Below are positions 1 to 6,033 of a stretch of 7,240 nucleotides of DNA, piece by piece (position 1 is the first letter of the stretch; each line of letters opens with the position of its first letter). The stretch is from an uncultured Bacilli bacterium (GTDB lineage Bacteria > Bacillota_I > Bacilli_A > RF39 > UBA660). Below the pieces are notes generated by a model. That model worked only from the letters and a program-made list of their open reading frames with translations, was not told the DNA's origin and searched no databases. The position numbers were made by a program, and so were the translations under genes. The stretch spans positions 1-7,240 of the forward strand of contig CAJTYF010000057.1 of NCBI GenBank assembly GCA_910583945.1, written 5' to 3'.

Positions 1-85
1 AGTAAAAAATGTCGATATATAGGATAAAATAAAAAAGTTAAATTGTAAGCAATTTTGATAAATTTAGATTTTTAAGCAAAAAAAT

Positions 86-100
86 AATATTTCAAATATT
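86..100. repeat. 15-bp perfect palindrome beside the T-box operon promoter
   Basis: AATATTTCAAATATT is a perfect inverted repeat (7-bp arms, 1-base centre) ending inside the -35 box at 99-104. The position would suit an operator or an AT-rich UP-like element, but such palindromes arise easily by chance in DNA this AT-rich. The rest of positions 1-98 shows no gene, terminator or other structure that I can support. Confidence 0.3.
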
Positions 101-127
101 GACATAAAAATGTTCAAGTGCTAGACT
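99..127 (+). promoter_or_regulatory. Sigma-A promoter of the T-box/thrS operon
   Basis: A consensus -35 TTGACA lies at 99-104. After exactly 17 nt comes TAGACT at 122-127, preceded by TG at 119-120 (extended -10). Transcription would start near 134, just ahead of the T-box leader. This is the best promoter in the window and is the expected arrangement for a T-box gene: constitutive initiation, with control by attenuation in the leader. Confidence 0.8.
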
Positions 128-133
128 ATTAGT

Positions 134-332
134 GTAAATCGTTAATGAAAGACATGATGGATTATTTCCTTTTTATAGAGAGTTCGTGTTAGGTGTAAAC
201 GAATAAAAGTATAATTTATTACTCCTTTCAAAGAGGGATTCATACTCCCCGGGTAAAACCGTTATCTTAAAATTAAGTAAAATAAAGGATGGTACCGCAA
301 TCATTTGCTCCTTGGCAAGTGGTTGCTTTTTT
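134..332 (+). promoter_or_regulatory. T-box riboswitch leader, probably tRNA-Thr
   Basis: The conserved T-box element reads AAGGATGGTACCGCAA at 285-300. The antiterminator can be drawn exactly: AAGGA 285-289 pairs with TCCTT 309-313, TGGTACC 290-296 forms the acceptor-binding bulge, and GCAA 297-300 pairs with TTGC 305-308. Stem I is visible as basal helix TGAAAG 146-151 with CTTTCA 225-230, a distal TTCG/CGAA helix (183-186 with 200-203), and an AGAGAG plus GGTG loop signature. Small hairpins follow at 235-249, 250-261 and 266-277. The codon just above the basal helix is ACT (221-223), a threonine specifier that agrees with thrS downstream. The bulge base after TGG is T293, which would pair with discriminator A73; this suits tRNA-Thr better than tRNA-Ser (G73 in bacteria). 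The fold was done by eye. The next triplet register would give ATT (Ile). Confidence 0.9.
297..332 (+). terminator. T-box attenuator terminator
   Basis: GCAATCATTTGC (297-308) pairs with GCAAGTGGTTGC (315-326) over 12 bp including two G-U pairs, with loop TCCTTG, followed by six T (327-332). The 5' arm is the same segment that closes the antiterminator, so the two folds exclude each other. The stem ends just before the ribosome binding site of the first gene, so readthrough directly switches on the gene at 351 and thrS. Confidence 0.9.
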
Positions 333-350
333 ATTGAAAGGAGGTTTCGT

Positions 351-1718
351 GTGGAGGAGTTAAATTATCAAGCTATTGTTTTAATTTATCCTGATGGGTT
401 TGTTGAAAAAATACCTATTACGGATTTAAAATTTCATTGGGAATATTTAAAAGAACATATTAAACATTCGAAAAGATTTGCTTCTATTAGTGGGGATTTA
501 ATTAATGATATAAATCATTTTCCATTAGATAAAGTGTTAGCAGCAAACAATATTTGTGTTTTATATAATTGGAATATTCGGGAAATTGTAGAGGATAAAA
601 CATTCTTAAATACATTTCATGCACACTTTCTTTATTATTTACCTTCAGCGTTTCAAAGTTTAAAACAATTATTGGAATTTTTAATTTTAATTCGTTCAAT
701 AGATTTTAAATACGTTTGGTTAAAACTTTTTGATGAACAAAATAACAAACTTTCTTTTAAAAATTTAAATGAGCAGAGCTTTTTTGAATTTGTTTTGGAA
801 AATAAAAAGAGATTGTTAGAAAAAATAGCTCTTTTACTCATCTATCCTGATGGCGAAGCAGAAGAGATTCTTAGAAATGAATTGGAATATCATATGGAGC
901 ATTTTAAAGAACAAATTAAAATTTCAAAAAGATTTAAAGAATATATGGAAAATAGAATCAAGACTTGTCGCAATCATGAACATTACAAAGCGATAAATGA
1001 GTTAACTAGTAAGGGAATGGTTGAAATTGCGAATATGGTAGAAGATTTAACAGTTCAATCTTTAGAAGAAAGAAAAGGAGAATCAGAACTTGATTTTCAA
1101 GTTTCTCTTCCTAATAGAATGGGAAGTAGAAAACAGACTGTCATCTTAGAAACATTACTTGCTAGACTAGATGAGCAAAACTTTCAATTTGGAAAATATC
1201 CTTTTAATCAAGTAGAGGGTATTTCACGCGATGACTATGAAAAATATATAGAAGAAAATAAATTCTTATTTACTAATGACAATATAAGAAGTCAAGCGAT
1301 TATACTTATTTATCCTGATGGAGAAGTAGAAAGGATTTTAATTAATGCCGAAATCTCTCATACAGAGTATTTAAAAAGACATCTTCAAAATTCAAGAAGA
1401 TTTTATGAGCTTGTTAAAAATCAAAATTTAAATTTCGATTGGGGTATCCATTTTCATATTGATCAAGTCTTGCTTTTCAGTGGTGTGATTGTTTTATATA
1501 ATTATAATGTCAAAGATATAGTAAATGATTTAAGTTTTATTTATAATTACCCAGTTTTTTTTGATACACATTTGTGTTCAGAGTTTTTTAGTGAAAGACA
1601 AAAAGATGAATTTATGAATATCTATGAAAGATATAAGGATCTGTTAATTTTAAACATTTTTAATAGAGAACAAGGGAGTTATTTAAATGAAGAAGAAAAA
1701 GAATCATTTAAATTATAG
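351..1718 (+). CDS. Unrecognised 455-aa protein with three IYPDG repeat units, first gene of the thrS T-box operon
   Basis: I do not recognise this family. I chose GTG 351 because AAAGGAGG (337-344) sits 6 nt upstream; in-frame starts further up fall inside the T-box terminator hairpin. The protein consists of three units of about 155 residues starting near residues 7, 159 and 315. Each opens with a hydrophobic strand plus Y-P-D-G (residues 13, 165, 321) and then a helical stretch ending in S-[KR]-R-F (40-43, 192-195, 348-351). Units 1 and 3 also share V-L-Y-N-[WY]-N-[IV] (about 70-76 and 381-387); unit 2 is more diverged there. There is no signal peptide, no clear membrane segment and no catalytic motif I can name, so a soluble cytoplasmic protein is likely. 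It is rich in Phe, Tyr and Asn. thrS starts 16 nt after its TAG stop with no promoter between, so it should be induced by uncharged tRNA-Thr. A role in threonine supply or translation stress would be guesswork. Confidence 0.85.
   Translation: MEELNYQAIVLIYPDGFVEKIPITDLKFHWEYLKEHIKHSKRFASISGDLINDINHFPLDKVLAANNICVLYNWNIREIVEDKTFLNTFHAHFLYYLPSAFQSLKQLLEFLILIRSIDFKYVWLKLFDEQNNKLSFKNLNEQSFFEFVLENKKRLLEKIALLLIYPDGEAEEILRNELEYHMEHFKEQIKISKRFKEYMENRIKTCRNHEHYKAINELTSKGMVEIANMVEDLTVQSLEERKGESELDFQVSLPNRMGSRKQTVILETLLARLDEQNFQFGKYPFNQVEGISRDDYEKYIEENKFLFTNDNIRSQAIILIYPDGEVERILINAEISHTEYLKRHLQNSRRFYELVKNQNLNFDWGIHFHIDQVLLFSGVIVLYNYNVKDIVNDLSFIYNYPVFFDTHLCSEFFSERQKDEFMNIYERYKDLLILNIFNREQGSYLNEEEKESFKL
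369..1715 (+). repeat. Three tandem ~155-residue protein repeats
   Basis: Units begin near nucleotides 369, 825 and 1293. The YPDG codons lie at 387-398, 843-854 and 1311-1322, giving spacings of 152 and 156 codons. A second landmark, D-E-Q-N, recurs at residues 128 and 274, near the ends of units 1 and 2. Identity is recognisable at protein level but not as long DNA repeats, so the duplications are old. Confidence 0.75.
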
Positions 1719-1734
1719 AAAGAAGGAATAAAAA

Positions 1735-3492
1735 ATGATAAATTTTAAAGAAAATGAAGATTTAAATAAGTTGAACCATAGTTGTGCCCACATGATGGCC
1801 CAGGCGATTAAACATTTGTATCCAGAGGCAAAGTTTTGGGTAGGACCAGTTATTGAAACGGGATTTTACTATGATGTGGATTTAGGGGATAAAGTCATCA
1901 ATGATGAAGATATTGAAGCCCTAACCAAAGAAATGAAAAAGATTGCTAAGGATGGTAAAAGAATTGTAAGAAATGAAATTAGTAAGAAGGAAGCCTTTGA
2001 AAAATTTAAAGATGATCCTTATAAATTGGATTTAATTGAACGTATGGATGAAGAGAATACAGTCATTTCTACTTATACGCAAGGGGATTTTACGGATCTT
2101 TGTCGGGGACCTCATGTTGAAAGTGTGAAAGAATGCAAGTATTTTAAACTCATTAAGTTTAGTGGGGCATACTGGAAAGGAGACGTCAACAATAAAGTTT
2201 TACAGAGAATTTATGGTGTCTGTTTTCGAACAGAAGAAGAGTTAAATGCCTATTTGACTGAATTAGAAGAAGCCAAATTAAGAGATCATCGAAAGCTTGG
2301 GAAAGATTTAGGGATTTTTGTTACCAATGATTTAGTCGGAAAAGGGCTTCCTATGTATTTACCAAATGGCTATATTTTATGGGAAGAGTTAGAAAACTAT
2401 ATTAAAGGAAAAGAACATAAACTTGGATATAAACATGTTTTAACACCCCCTCTTGGCAATGTCGAACTTTATAAAACAAGTGGTCACTGGGAACACTATC
2501 AAGAAAATATGTTTCCTAAAATGGAAGTGGATGGTGAAGAGTTTGTGCTTCGTCCGATGAATTGTCCACATCATATGATGATTTATGCCAATGACATTCA
2601 TTCTTATCGTGATTTACCACTTCGTGTGGGAGAAATCGCAAGAGATTGCCGTTATGAAGCAAGTGGGGCTTTAAAAGGAATTGAACGTGTGCGTAGTTTT
2701 TGCCAAAACGATGCCCATTTATTTGTGACGCCAGAACAAATTGGTAGTGAATTTAAAAGTGTTGTAAATTTAATTTTAGAAGTCTATAAAGAATTAAAGA
2801 TTACCAATTATCACTTTGAATTGTCTTTAAGAGACACTGAAGACACAAAAAAATATCATCCTGACGATGAAATGTGGAATAATGCGGAGAATAAACTAAG
2901 AGAGGTTTTAGATGAAATTGGTATACCTTACATTGAAAAAATCGGTGAAGCAGCCTTTTATGGACCTAAATTAGACGTGCAAGTAAAACCAGCAGTAGGA
3001 AATGAATACACATTATCAACGTGTCAACTTGACTTTTGTTTACCAGCAAAGTTTGATTTAACTTATGTCGACAAAGATGGTAGTAAGAAAACACCTGTTG
3101 TTATTCATAGAGCGGTATTTGGTTCAATTGATCGCTTTATCGCTTATTATTTAGAAGAAACAAAAGGCGTTTTACCAACTTGGATGAGCCCAATACAAGT
3201 CAATATTTTGCCCGTTAATAATACCTATCACTTAGAATATGCTAGAAGTTTATTTGATTTACTGAGCGAAGAAAACATTCGTGTTGAACTGGATGAACGC
3301 GAAGAAAAAGTAGGGTACAGAATGCGCGATAGTATTTTAAAAAAGATTCCTTTTACCTTAGTTATAGGAAACAAGGAAGTAGAAAGTGATTTAGTCACTT
3401 ACCGAAAATATGGAAGTGAAGAACAAATAACCGTTTCTAAAAAAGAATTTATAGAATTTATAAAAGAAGAAATTAAAGAGAAAAGATTTTAA
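1735..3492 (+). CDS. thrS: Threonine--tRNA ligase (TGS-less)
   Basis: This class II synthetase charges tRNA-Thr with threonine in the cytoplasm. Start ATG 1735 has AGAAGGA (1721-1727) upstream, 16 nt after the previous stop. The 585 residues begin directly in the N2 editing domain: H15, H19, C123 and H127 match the HxxxH and CxxxH editing site that removes mis-attached serine. The catalytic core has motif 2-type sequence around R304-E308, and the zinc ligands C277 (NCPHH), H328 (DAHLF) and H458 (IHRAVFGS). The C-terminal anticodon-binding domain spans about 485-580. The usual N-terminal TGS domain of about 60 residues is absent, so the protein is shorter than the roughly 640-residue typical form. 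Short ThrRS forms are known in Mollicutes. All catalytic and editing residues I can check are kept, so it should be functional. Expression is under the upstream T-box. Confidence 0.97.
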   Translation: MINFKENEDLNKLNHSCAHMMAQAIKHLYPEAKFWVGPVIETGFYYDVDLGDKVINDEDIEALTKEMKKIAKDGKRIVRNEISKKEAFEKFKDDPYKLDLIERMDEENTVISTYTQGDFTDLCRGPHVESVKECKYFKLIKFSGAYWKGDVNNKVLQRIYGVCFRTEEELNAYLTELEEAKLRDHRKLGKDLGIFVTNDLVGKGLPMYLPNGYILWEELENYIKGKEHKLGYKHVLTPPLGNVELYKTSGHWEHYQENMFPKMEVDGEEFVLRPMNCPHHMMIYANDIHSYRDLPLRVGEIARDCRYEASGALKGIERVRSFCQNDAHLFVTPEQIGSEFKSVVNLILEVYKELKITNYHFELSLRDTEDTKKYHPDDEMWNNAENKLREVLDEIGIPYIEKIGEAAFYGPKLDVQVKPAVGNEYTLSTCQLDFCLPAKFDLTYVDKDGSKKTPVVIHRAVFGSIDRFIAYYLEETKGVLPTWMSPIQVNILPVNNTYHLEYARSLFDLLSEENIRVELDEREEKVGYRMRDSILKKIPFTLVIGNKEVESDLVTYRKYGSEEQITVSKKEFIEFIKEEIKEKRF

Positions 3493-3506
3493 AAAAGTCT
3501 TTTTTT
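3481..3506 (+). terminator. thrS: Weak intrinsic terminator after thrS
   Basis: AAAAGATTTT (3481-3490) pairs with AAAAGTCTTT (3494-3503), including one T-G pair, across a 3-nt loop; a T run covers 3500-3506. The hairpin is AT-rich and overlaps the last thrS codons. The placement right at the thrS stop supports it, but its low stability leaves readthrough possible. Confidence 0.5.
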
Positions 3507-3507
3507 C

Positions 3508-3536
3508 TTGTTTTAAGGTTCTTTTTATTTTAAAAT
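3508..3536 (+). promoter_or_regulatory. Possible promoter of the kinase-like gene
   Basis: TTGTTT (3508-3513), 17-nt spacer, TAAAAT (3531-3536). The predicted start near 3543 leaves a leader of only about 18 nt before ATG 3561, with no good Shine-Dalgarno. In such AT-rich DNA a match of this quality can be accidental. Confidence 0.35.
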
Positions 3537-3560
3537 AATAACTTGTTTAGAGTTTTTTTT

Positions 3561-4307
3561 ATGGCTCATATTCATACGACAAGGCAAGAACTATTATTAA
3601 AAGGTGTTTTATTACAAGATTATTTAGGGTGTGAACTTCAAAATAGCGAAGGGGAACTTCAATTAATAGATGAGCGACTTTATAAATTATTTAGTGCTCA
3701 TTTTTCTTATTCAAAGCAACCTATGATGGAATTTTTCCATAATCAAAATTATGATTTTTGTGTTCAAATTTTTGATCTTTATTACGAAACTTATTATGAC
3801 AATGAGTTCTTTTTTGCTTACAGTATGGAATTCTATGAAGATTATCCCACTTTATATGAAGTCTTAAAATCAGATTGTTCTCTTTTAGAAAGATAACAAT
3901 TGGCTTTCCAAGTTGTAGAAATTTATGAAACTTTACTTAAAAATAAAATTTTGTATGCAGATTGGCATTCCAAGAATTTGTTATTTAAAAATGATTTGAA
4001 ATTATTAGATCTTGATTCGGCTATGTTGAGATTTAATTACTTTAATGTTGGAGATTCCATATTTTATTTACTTTGGCTTTGTTTTTCTATTTTAAACGCG
4101 ATAGATATTGATATTGATTATGATTTAGAAAAGACGGGTATTTCTAAATATAATTTATTTAATTTATTATTTCAATCAAAGGTGTCTGAATATTTCTTAC
4201 TTTCTCTTGATTTTATTAAAAAAGAGATTGAAAATTATACCCCTAGTTTAGTGGAGTATCGTAAGGAACTCCTAATAAAAAAGATAAAAGAAAAAAAGTG
4301 CTGTTAA
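3561..4307 (+). pseudogene. Kinase-fold (phosphotransferase-like) gene interrupted by an in-frame TAA
   Basis: Two open segments, 3561-3896 (111 codons before the stop) and 3900-4307 (TTG start, 135 codons), lie in the same frame and are separated by one TAA at 3894-3896. Read through, they give a plausible small kinase fold of about 248 residues. A glycine-containing strand pair and a candidate lysine in L-Y-K-L-F lie near residues 23-44. A hinge-like stretch and helix D lie near 83-111. The stop falls here, and the next helix leads into the catalytic loop A-D-W-H-S-K-N, where HxD has become AxD but D134 and N139 remain. D-L-D (150-152) stands in for DFG. These features resemble the APH/choline-kinase style family; substrate unknown. 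ATG 3561 is chosen over TTG 3543, though neither has a good ribosome binding site. A nonsense-killed gene is most likely. A sequencing error, readthrough, or two separately translated halves are alternatives. Confidence 0.6.
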
Positions 4308-4318
4308 GCCACTTTTTT
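4292..4318. terminator. Bidirectional intrinsic terminator between convergent genes
   Basis: AAAAAAGTG (4292-4300) and CACTTTTTT (4310-4318) form a perfect 9-bp stem around a 9-nt loop (4301-4309). The stem supplies a T run on either strand, so it can end both the kinase-like transcript (+) and the zinc-ribbon transcript (-). Both genes' final codons lie inside the hairpin. Confidence 0.85.
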
Positions 4319-4480
4319 AAATGTATACGTGTTGTTTGTTTTTTCTTGTTTTTCTTTTTCTTTACAAGATTTACATTTCTTTGGTTCACTTAAATTGTGA
4401 AGTTTAAAATATTCTTGTTGTCCAGTTGTAAAATCGAAATCTATTCCACATACTTTGCATTTTATTTTTTTGTCTTGCAT
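4304..4480 (-). CDS. Small zinc-ribbon protein (58 aa)
   Basis: On the minus strand AAAGGAGGT (4496-4488) sits 7 nt before ATG 4480, and the frame ends at TAA 4306-4304. The protein has two CxxC pairs, C8-x2-C11 and C36-x2-C39. They flank a segment with D-F-D-F-T and G-Q-Q-E-Y-F, followed by E-P-K-K-C. This layout matches the small 'probable zinc-ribbon' family common in Bacillota (C-x2-C-G-x-x-F-x-F-T...E-P-x-x-C-x-x-C; I recall this as the Pfam zf-trcl type). Zinc binding by the four cysteines is therefore likely. The function of the family is not known to me; nucleic-acid or ribosome association is a common guess for such ribbons. The tail (about 40-58) is rich in Lys and Glu. It converges on the kinase-like gene with a 4-nt overlap, and is transcribed divergently from the first serS. 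Confidence 0.88.
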   Translation of the reverse strand: MQDKKIKCKVCGIDFDFTTGQQEYFKLHNLSEPKKCKSCKEKEKQEKTNNTYTFKKVA

Positions 4481-4567
4481 ATTTTTGACCTCCTTTGAAA
4501 TTTTATTTTAATTAGTTCTTTATTTTTCCAAAAAGGTCATGATAAAAAATGAATTAAAACTATTTAT

Positions 4568-4596
4568 AGTATATCACTTTTCTATTATTTTGTCAT
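4568..4596 (-). promoter_or_regulatory. Promoter of the zinc-ribbon gene
   Basis: Read on the minus strand: ATGACA (4596-4591), 17-nt spacer, TATACT (4573-4568), with TG at the extended -10 position (TGATATACT). Only one mismatch to the -35 consensus. Predicted start near 4561, giving a leader of about 80 nt before the ATG in which I see no structured element. Confidence 0.65.
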
Positions 4597-4603
4597 AAAT
4601 ATG

Positions 4604-4612
4604 TGTTATACT
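4604..4612 (+). promoter_or_regulatory. serS: Extended -10 promoter of the first serS
   Basis: TGTTATACT (TG, one base, TATACT) lies about 35 nt upstream of the ATG. No good -35 box is found 16-18 nt further up; TTGTCA at 4590-4595 is too close (11 nt). The extended -10 could compensate. No T-box element (no GGTACC-type core) precedes this gene, in contrast to thrS. The ribosome binding site is also poor (GAGAG-like, 4634-4638). Confidence 0.5.
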
Positions 4613-4645
4613 TGTAATAAATTATAAGAAAGCGAGAGTAGAGTT

Positions 4646-5887
4646 ATGATAGATATAAAGTTAATTAGAGAAAATAGAGAATTGGTTAAAGAAAATAATA
4701 AAAAGAAGTTTCAAGAACATAAAAATGCTTTGGTGGATGAAATTTATAAGGATGATAAAGTACTACGAGAATTACAAACAGAAGCTGATGGGTTAAAAAG
4801 TGAACGAAATAAAATGAGTGGTGAAATTGGCAAATTGATGCGTGAACAAAAGACAGAAGAAGCCGAAGAACTTAAAAATAAAGTATCTGATATGAAAGAA
4901 AAAATTGATGTATTAGAAATAAAGGAAGAGTCTTTAAGAGAAAAAATTAAAAAGAATATGATGTTGATTCCCAATATTATTGCGGATGATGTTCCGATTG
5001 GTGAAGATGATACCAAAAACGTGGAAGAGGCTCGTTTTGGAGAACCAATTGTTCCTGATTTTGAAGTGCCTTATCATAGTGAGATTATGGAGCGTTTTAA
5101 CGGACTTGATAAAGAAGCAGCAGGACGTGTAAGTGGAAATGGCTTTTACTATTTAATGGGAGATATAGCAAGACTTCATTCAGCGGTTTTAGCCTATGCG
5201 AGAGATTTTATGATTGATAAAGGATTTACATATTGTATTCCACCTTATATGATTCATGGCGATGCTGTGGATGGGGTCATGTCTTTTGAAGAAAAAGATG
5301 CGATGATGTATAAGATTGAGGGAGAAGATTTGTATTTAATTGGAACCAGTGAACACAGTATGATTGCAAAATTTAAAGATCAAATCATTAAAGAAAGTGA
5401 ACTTCCCATTACGATGACTTCTTATTCACCTTGTTTTCGTAAAGAAGTAGGAGCCCATGGCATCGAAGAAAGAGGTGTTTATCGTATTCACCAGTTTGAA
5501 AAACAGGAAATGGTCGTAATTTGTAAACCTGAAGAGAGTGAGAAATGGTACGAAAAAATGTGGCAGTTTTCCGTTGAAATGTTTCGTAGTTTAGACATTC
5601 CAGTTCGTAAACTTGTTTGTTGTAGTGGTGATTTAGCGGATTTAAAATATCGTTCTTGTGATATTGAAGCGTGGAGTCCTAGACAAAAGAAATACTTTGA
5701 AGTTTGTTCTTGTTCTAATTTAACCGATGCTCAAGCAAGAAGACTTGGTATTCGTTATAAAAATGAAAAGGGTGAGAAAGTGTACGCCCATACTTTAAAT
5801 GATCCTGTAGTAGCCATATGCACTCAAATAGGAAATTGGTTGAAATCCTTGAATTCTCAAGCAAAATCGACTCTCATAAGTGCTTAA
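4646..5887 (+). CDS. serS: Seryl-tRNA synthetase, first copy, with motif 3 and C-terminus lost (probable pseudogene)
   Basis: SerRS charges tRNA-Ser (and tRNA-Sec) with serine. The first ~110 residues form the long tRNA-binding coiled coil. The class II core follows: G-T-S-E-H at 233-237, motif 2 with F-R-K-E at 264-267 and the loop V-G-A-H-G-I-E-E-R-G, then S-C-S-N-L-T-D-A-Q-A-R-R-L at 354-367. T-S-E-H and D-I-E-A-W are typical of archaeal/eukaryotic SerRS as I recall them; bacterial enzymes usually have T-A-E. After L-N-D-P-V-V-A (ending at residue 390) the annotated frame turns into unrelated residues and stops at 413. Motif 3 (S-N-R-K-L-V-E-I-L-E) is readable in another frame from 5824. 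Removing the 8 bases 5816-5823 would restore it, aligned without gap to the second copy. The normal tail is still missing after that. Motif 3 Arg is needed for ATP binding, so this copy is probably inactive, unless the lesion is a sequencing error. Confidence 0.9.
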   Translation: MIDIKLIRENRELVKENNKKKFQEHKNALVDEIYKDDKVLRELQTEADGLKSERNKMSGEIGKLMREQKTEEAEELKNKVSDMKEKIDVLEIKEESLREKIKKNMMLIPNIIADDVPIGEDDTKNVEEARFGEPIVPDFEVPYHSEIMERFNGLDKEAAGRVSGNGFYYLMGDIARLHSAVLAYARDFMIDKGFTYCIPPYMIHGDAVDGVMSFEEKDAMMYKIEGEDLYLIGTSEHSMIAKFKDQIIKESELPITMTSYSPCFRKEVGAHGIEERGVYRIHQFEKQEMVVICKPEESEKWYEKMWQFSVEMFRSLDIPVRKLVCCSGDLADLKYRSCDIEAWSPRQKKYFEVCSCSNLTDAQARRLGIRYKNEKGEKVYAHTLNDPVVAICTQIGNWLKSLNSQAKSTLISA

Positions 5888-5955
5888 CAATTAACGAAAA
5901 TAATGTTAAATTTTATCTAGAAAATGTGAAAGTTATTGTTGCTGTTTGTGTATAA
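5824..5955 (+). other. Out-of-frame remnant of serS motif 3 and degenerate tail
   Basis: In the frame of 5824 the sequence reads S-N-R-K-L-V-E-I-L-E-F, a good SerRS motif 3, then about 33 codons without resemblance to the usual SerRS C-terminus, ending at TAA 5953-5955. It matches S-P-R-S-L-I-A-I-L-E-Q in the second serS copy. This is evidence that the upstream gene was once intact. Confidence 0.6.
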
Positions 5956-6002
5956 AGGCAATTACTAAAAATTCTCACAAATATACAAAAAAATGGTTGA
6001 GG

Positions 6003-6008
6003 TATAAT
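6003..6008 (+). promoter_or_regulatory. Possible -10 box of the second serS
   Basis: A perfect TATAAT stands 25 nt before the ATG, but I find no credible -35 box at 16-18 nt. No terminator is evident between the two serS genes, so cotranscription is also possible. Confidence 0.4.
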
Positions 6009-6033
6009 ACTTAGTAAGAAAGGAAGATTGGAA

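Noticed and set aside
312..350. Upstream TTG start (312) for the three-unit protein, adding 13 residues
   Set aside because: The TTG lies in the loop of the T-box terminator and has no ribosome binding site, while GTG 351 has AAAGGAGG at ideal spacing and the added residues are encoded by the hairpin.
502..841. Minus-strand open frames at 502-699 and 653-841
   Set aside because: They lie wholly within the three-unit gene, have no ribosome binding sites and no recognisable domain; they are antisense shadows in AT-rich DNA.
3894..3896. Alternative genetic code explaining the interrupted kinase-like gene
   Set aside because: The stop is TAA, which also ends thrS, serS and the zinc-ribbon gene. 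No in-frame TGA occurs in the real genes, so recoding is not supported.
4481..4645. T-box or other riboswitch upstream of the first serS
   Set aside because: No TGGxACC core, no specifier stem and no terminator hairpin; only the divergent promoters are supported.
4744..5016. Minus-strand 90-codon open frame
   Set aside because: It is the antisense of the serS coiled-coil region. The Ser/Leu/Ile-rich composition is what antisense of Lys/Glu-rich coiled coils gives.
5884..5920. Possible terminator after the first serS (TTAACA ... TGTTAA)
   Set aside because: Only 6 AT-rich base pairs with a loop of more than ten bases and no proper T run; too weak to call.
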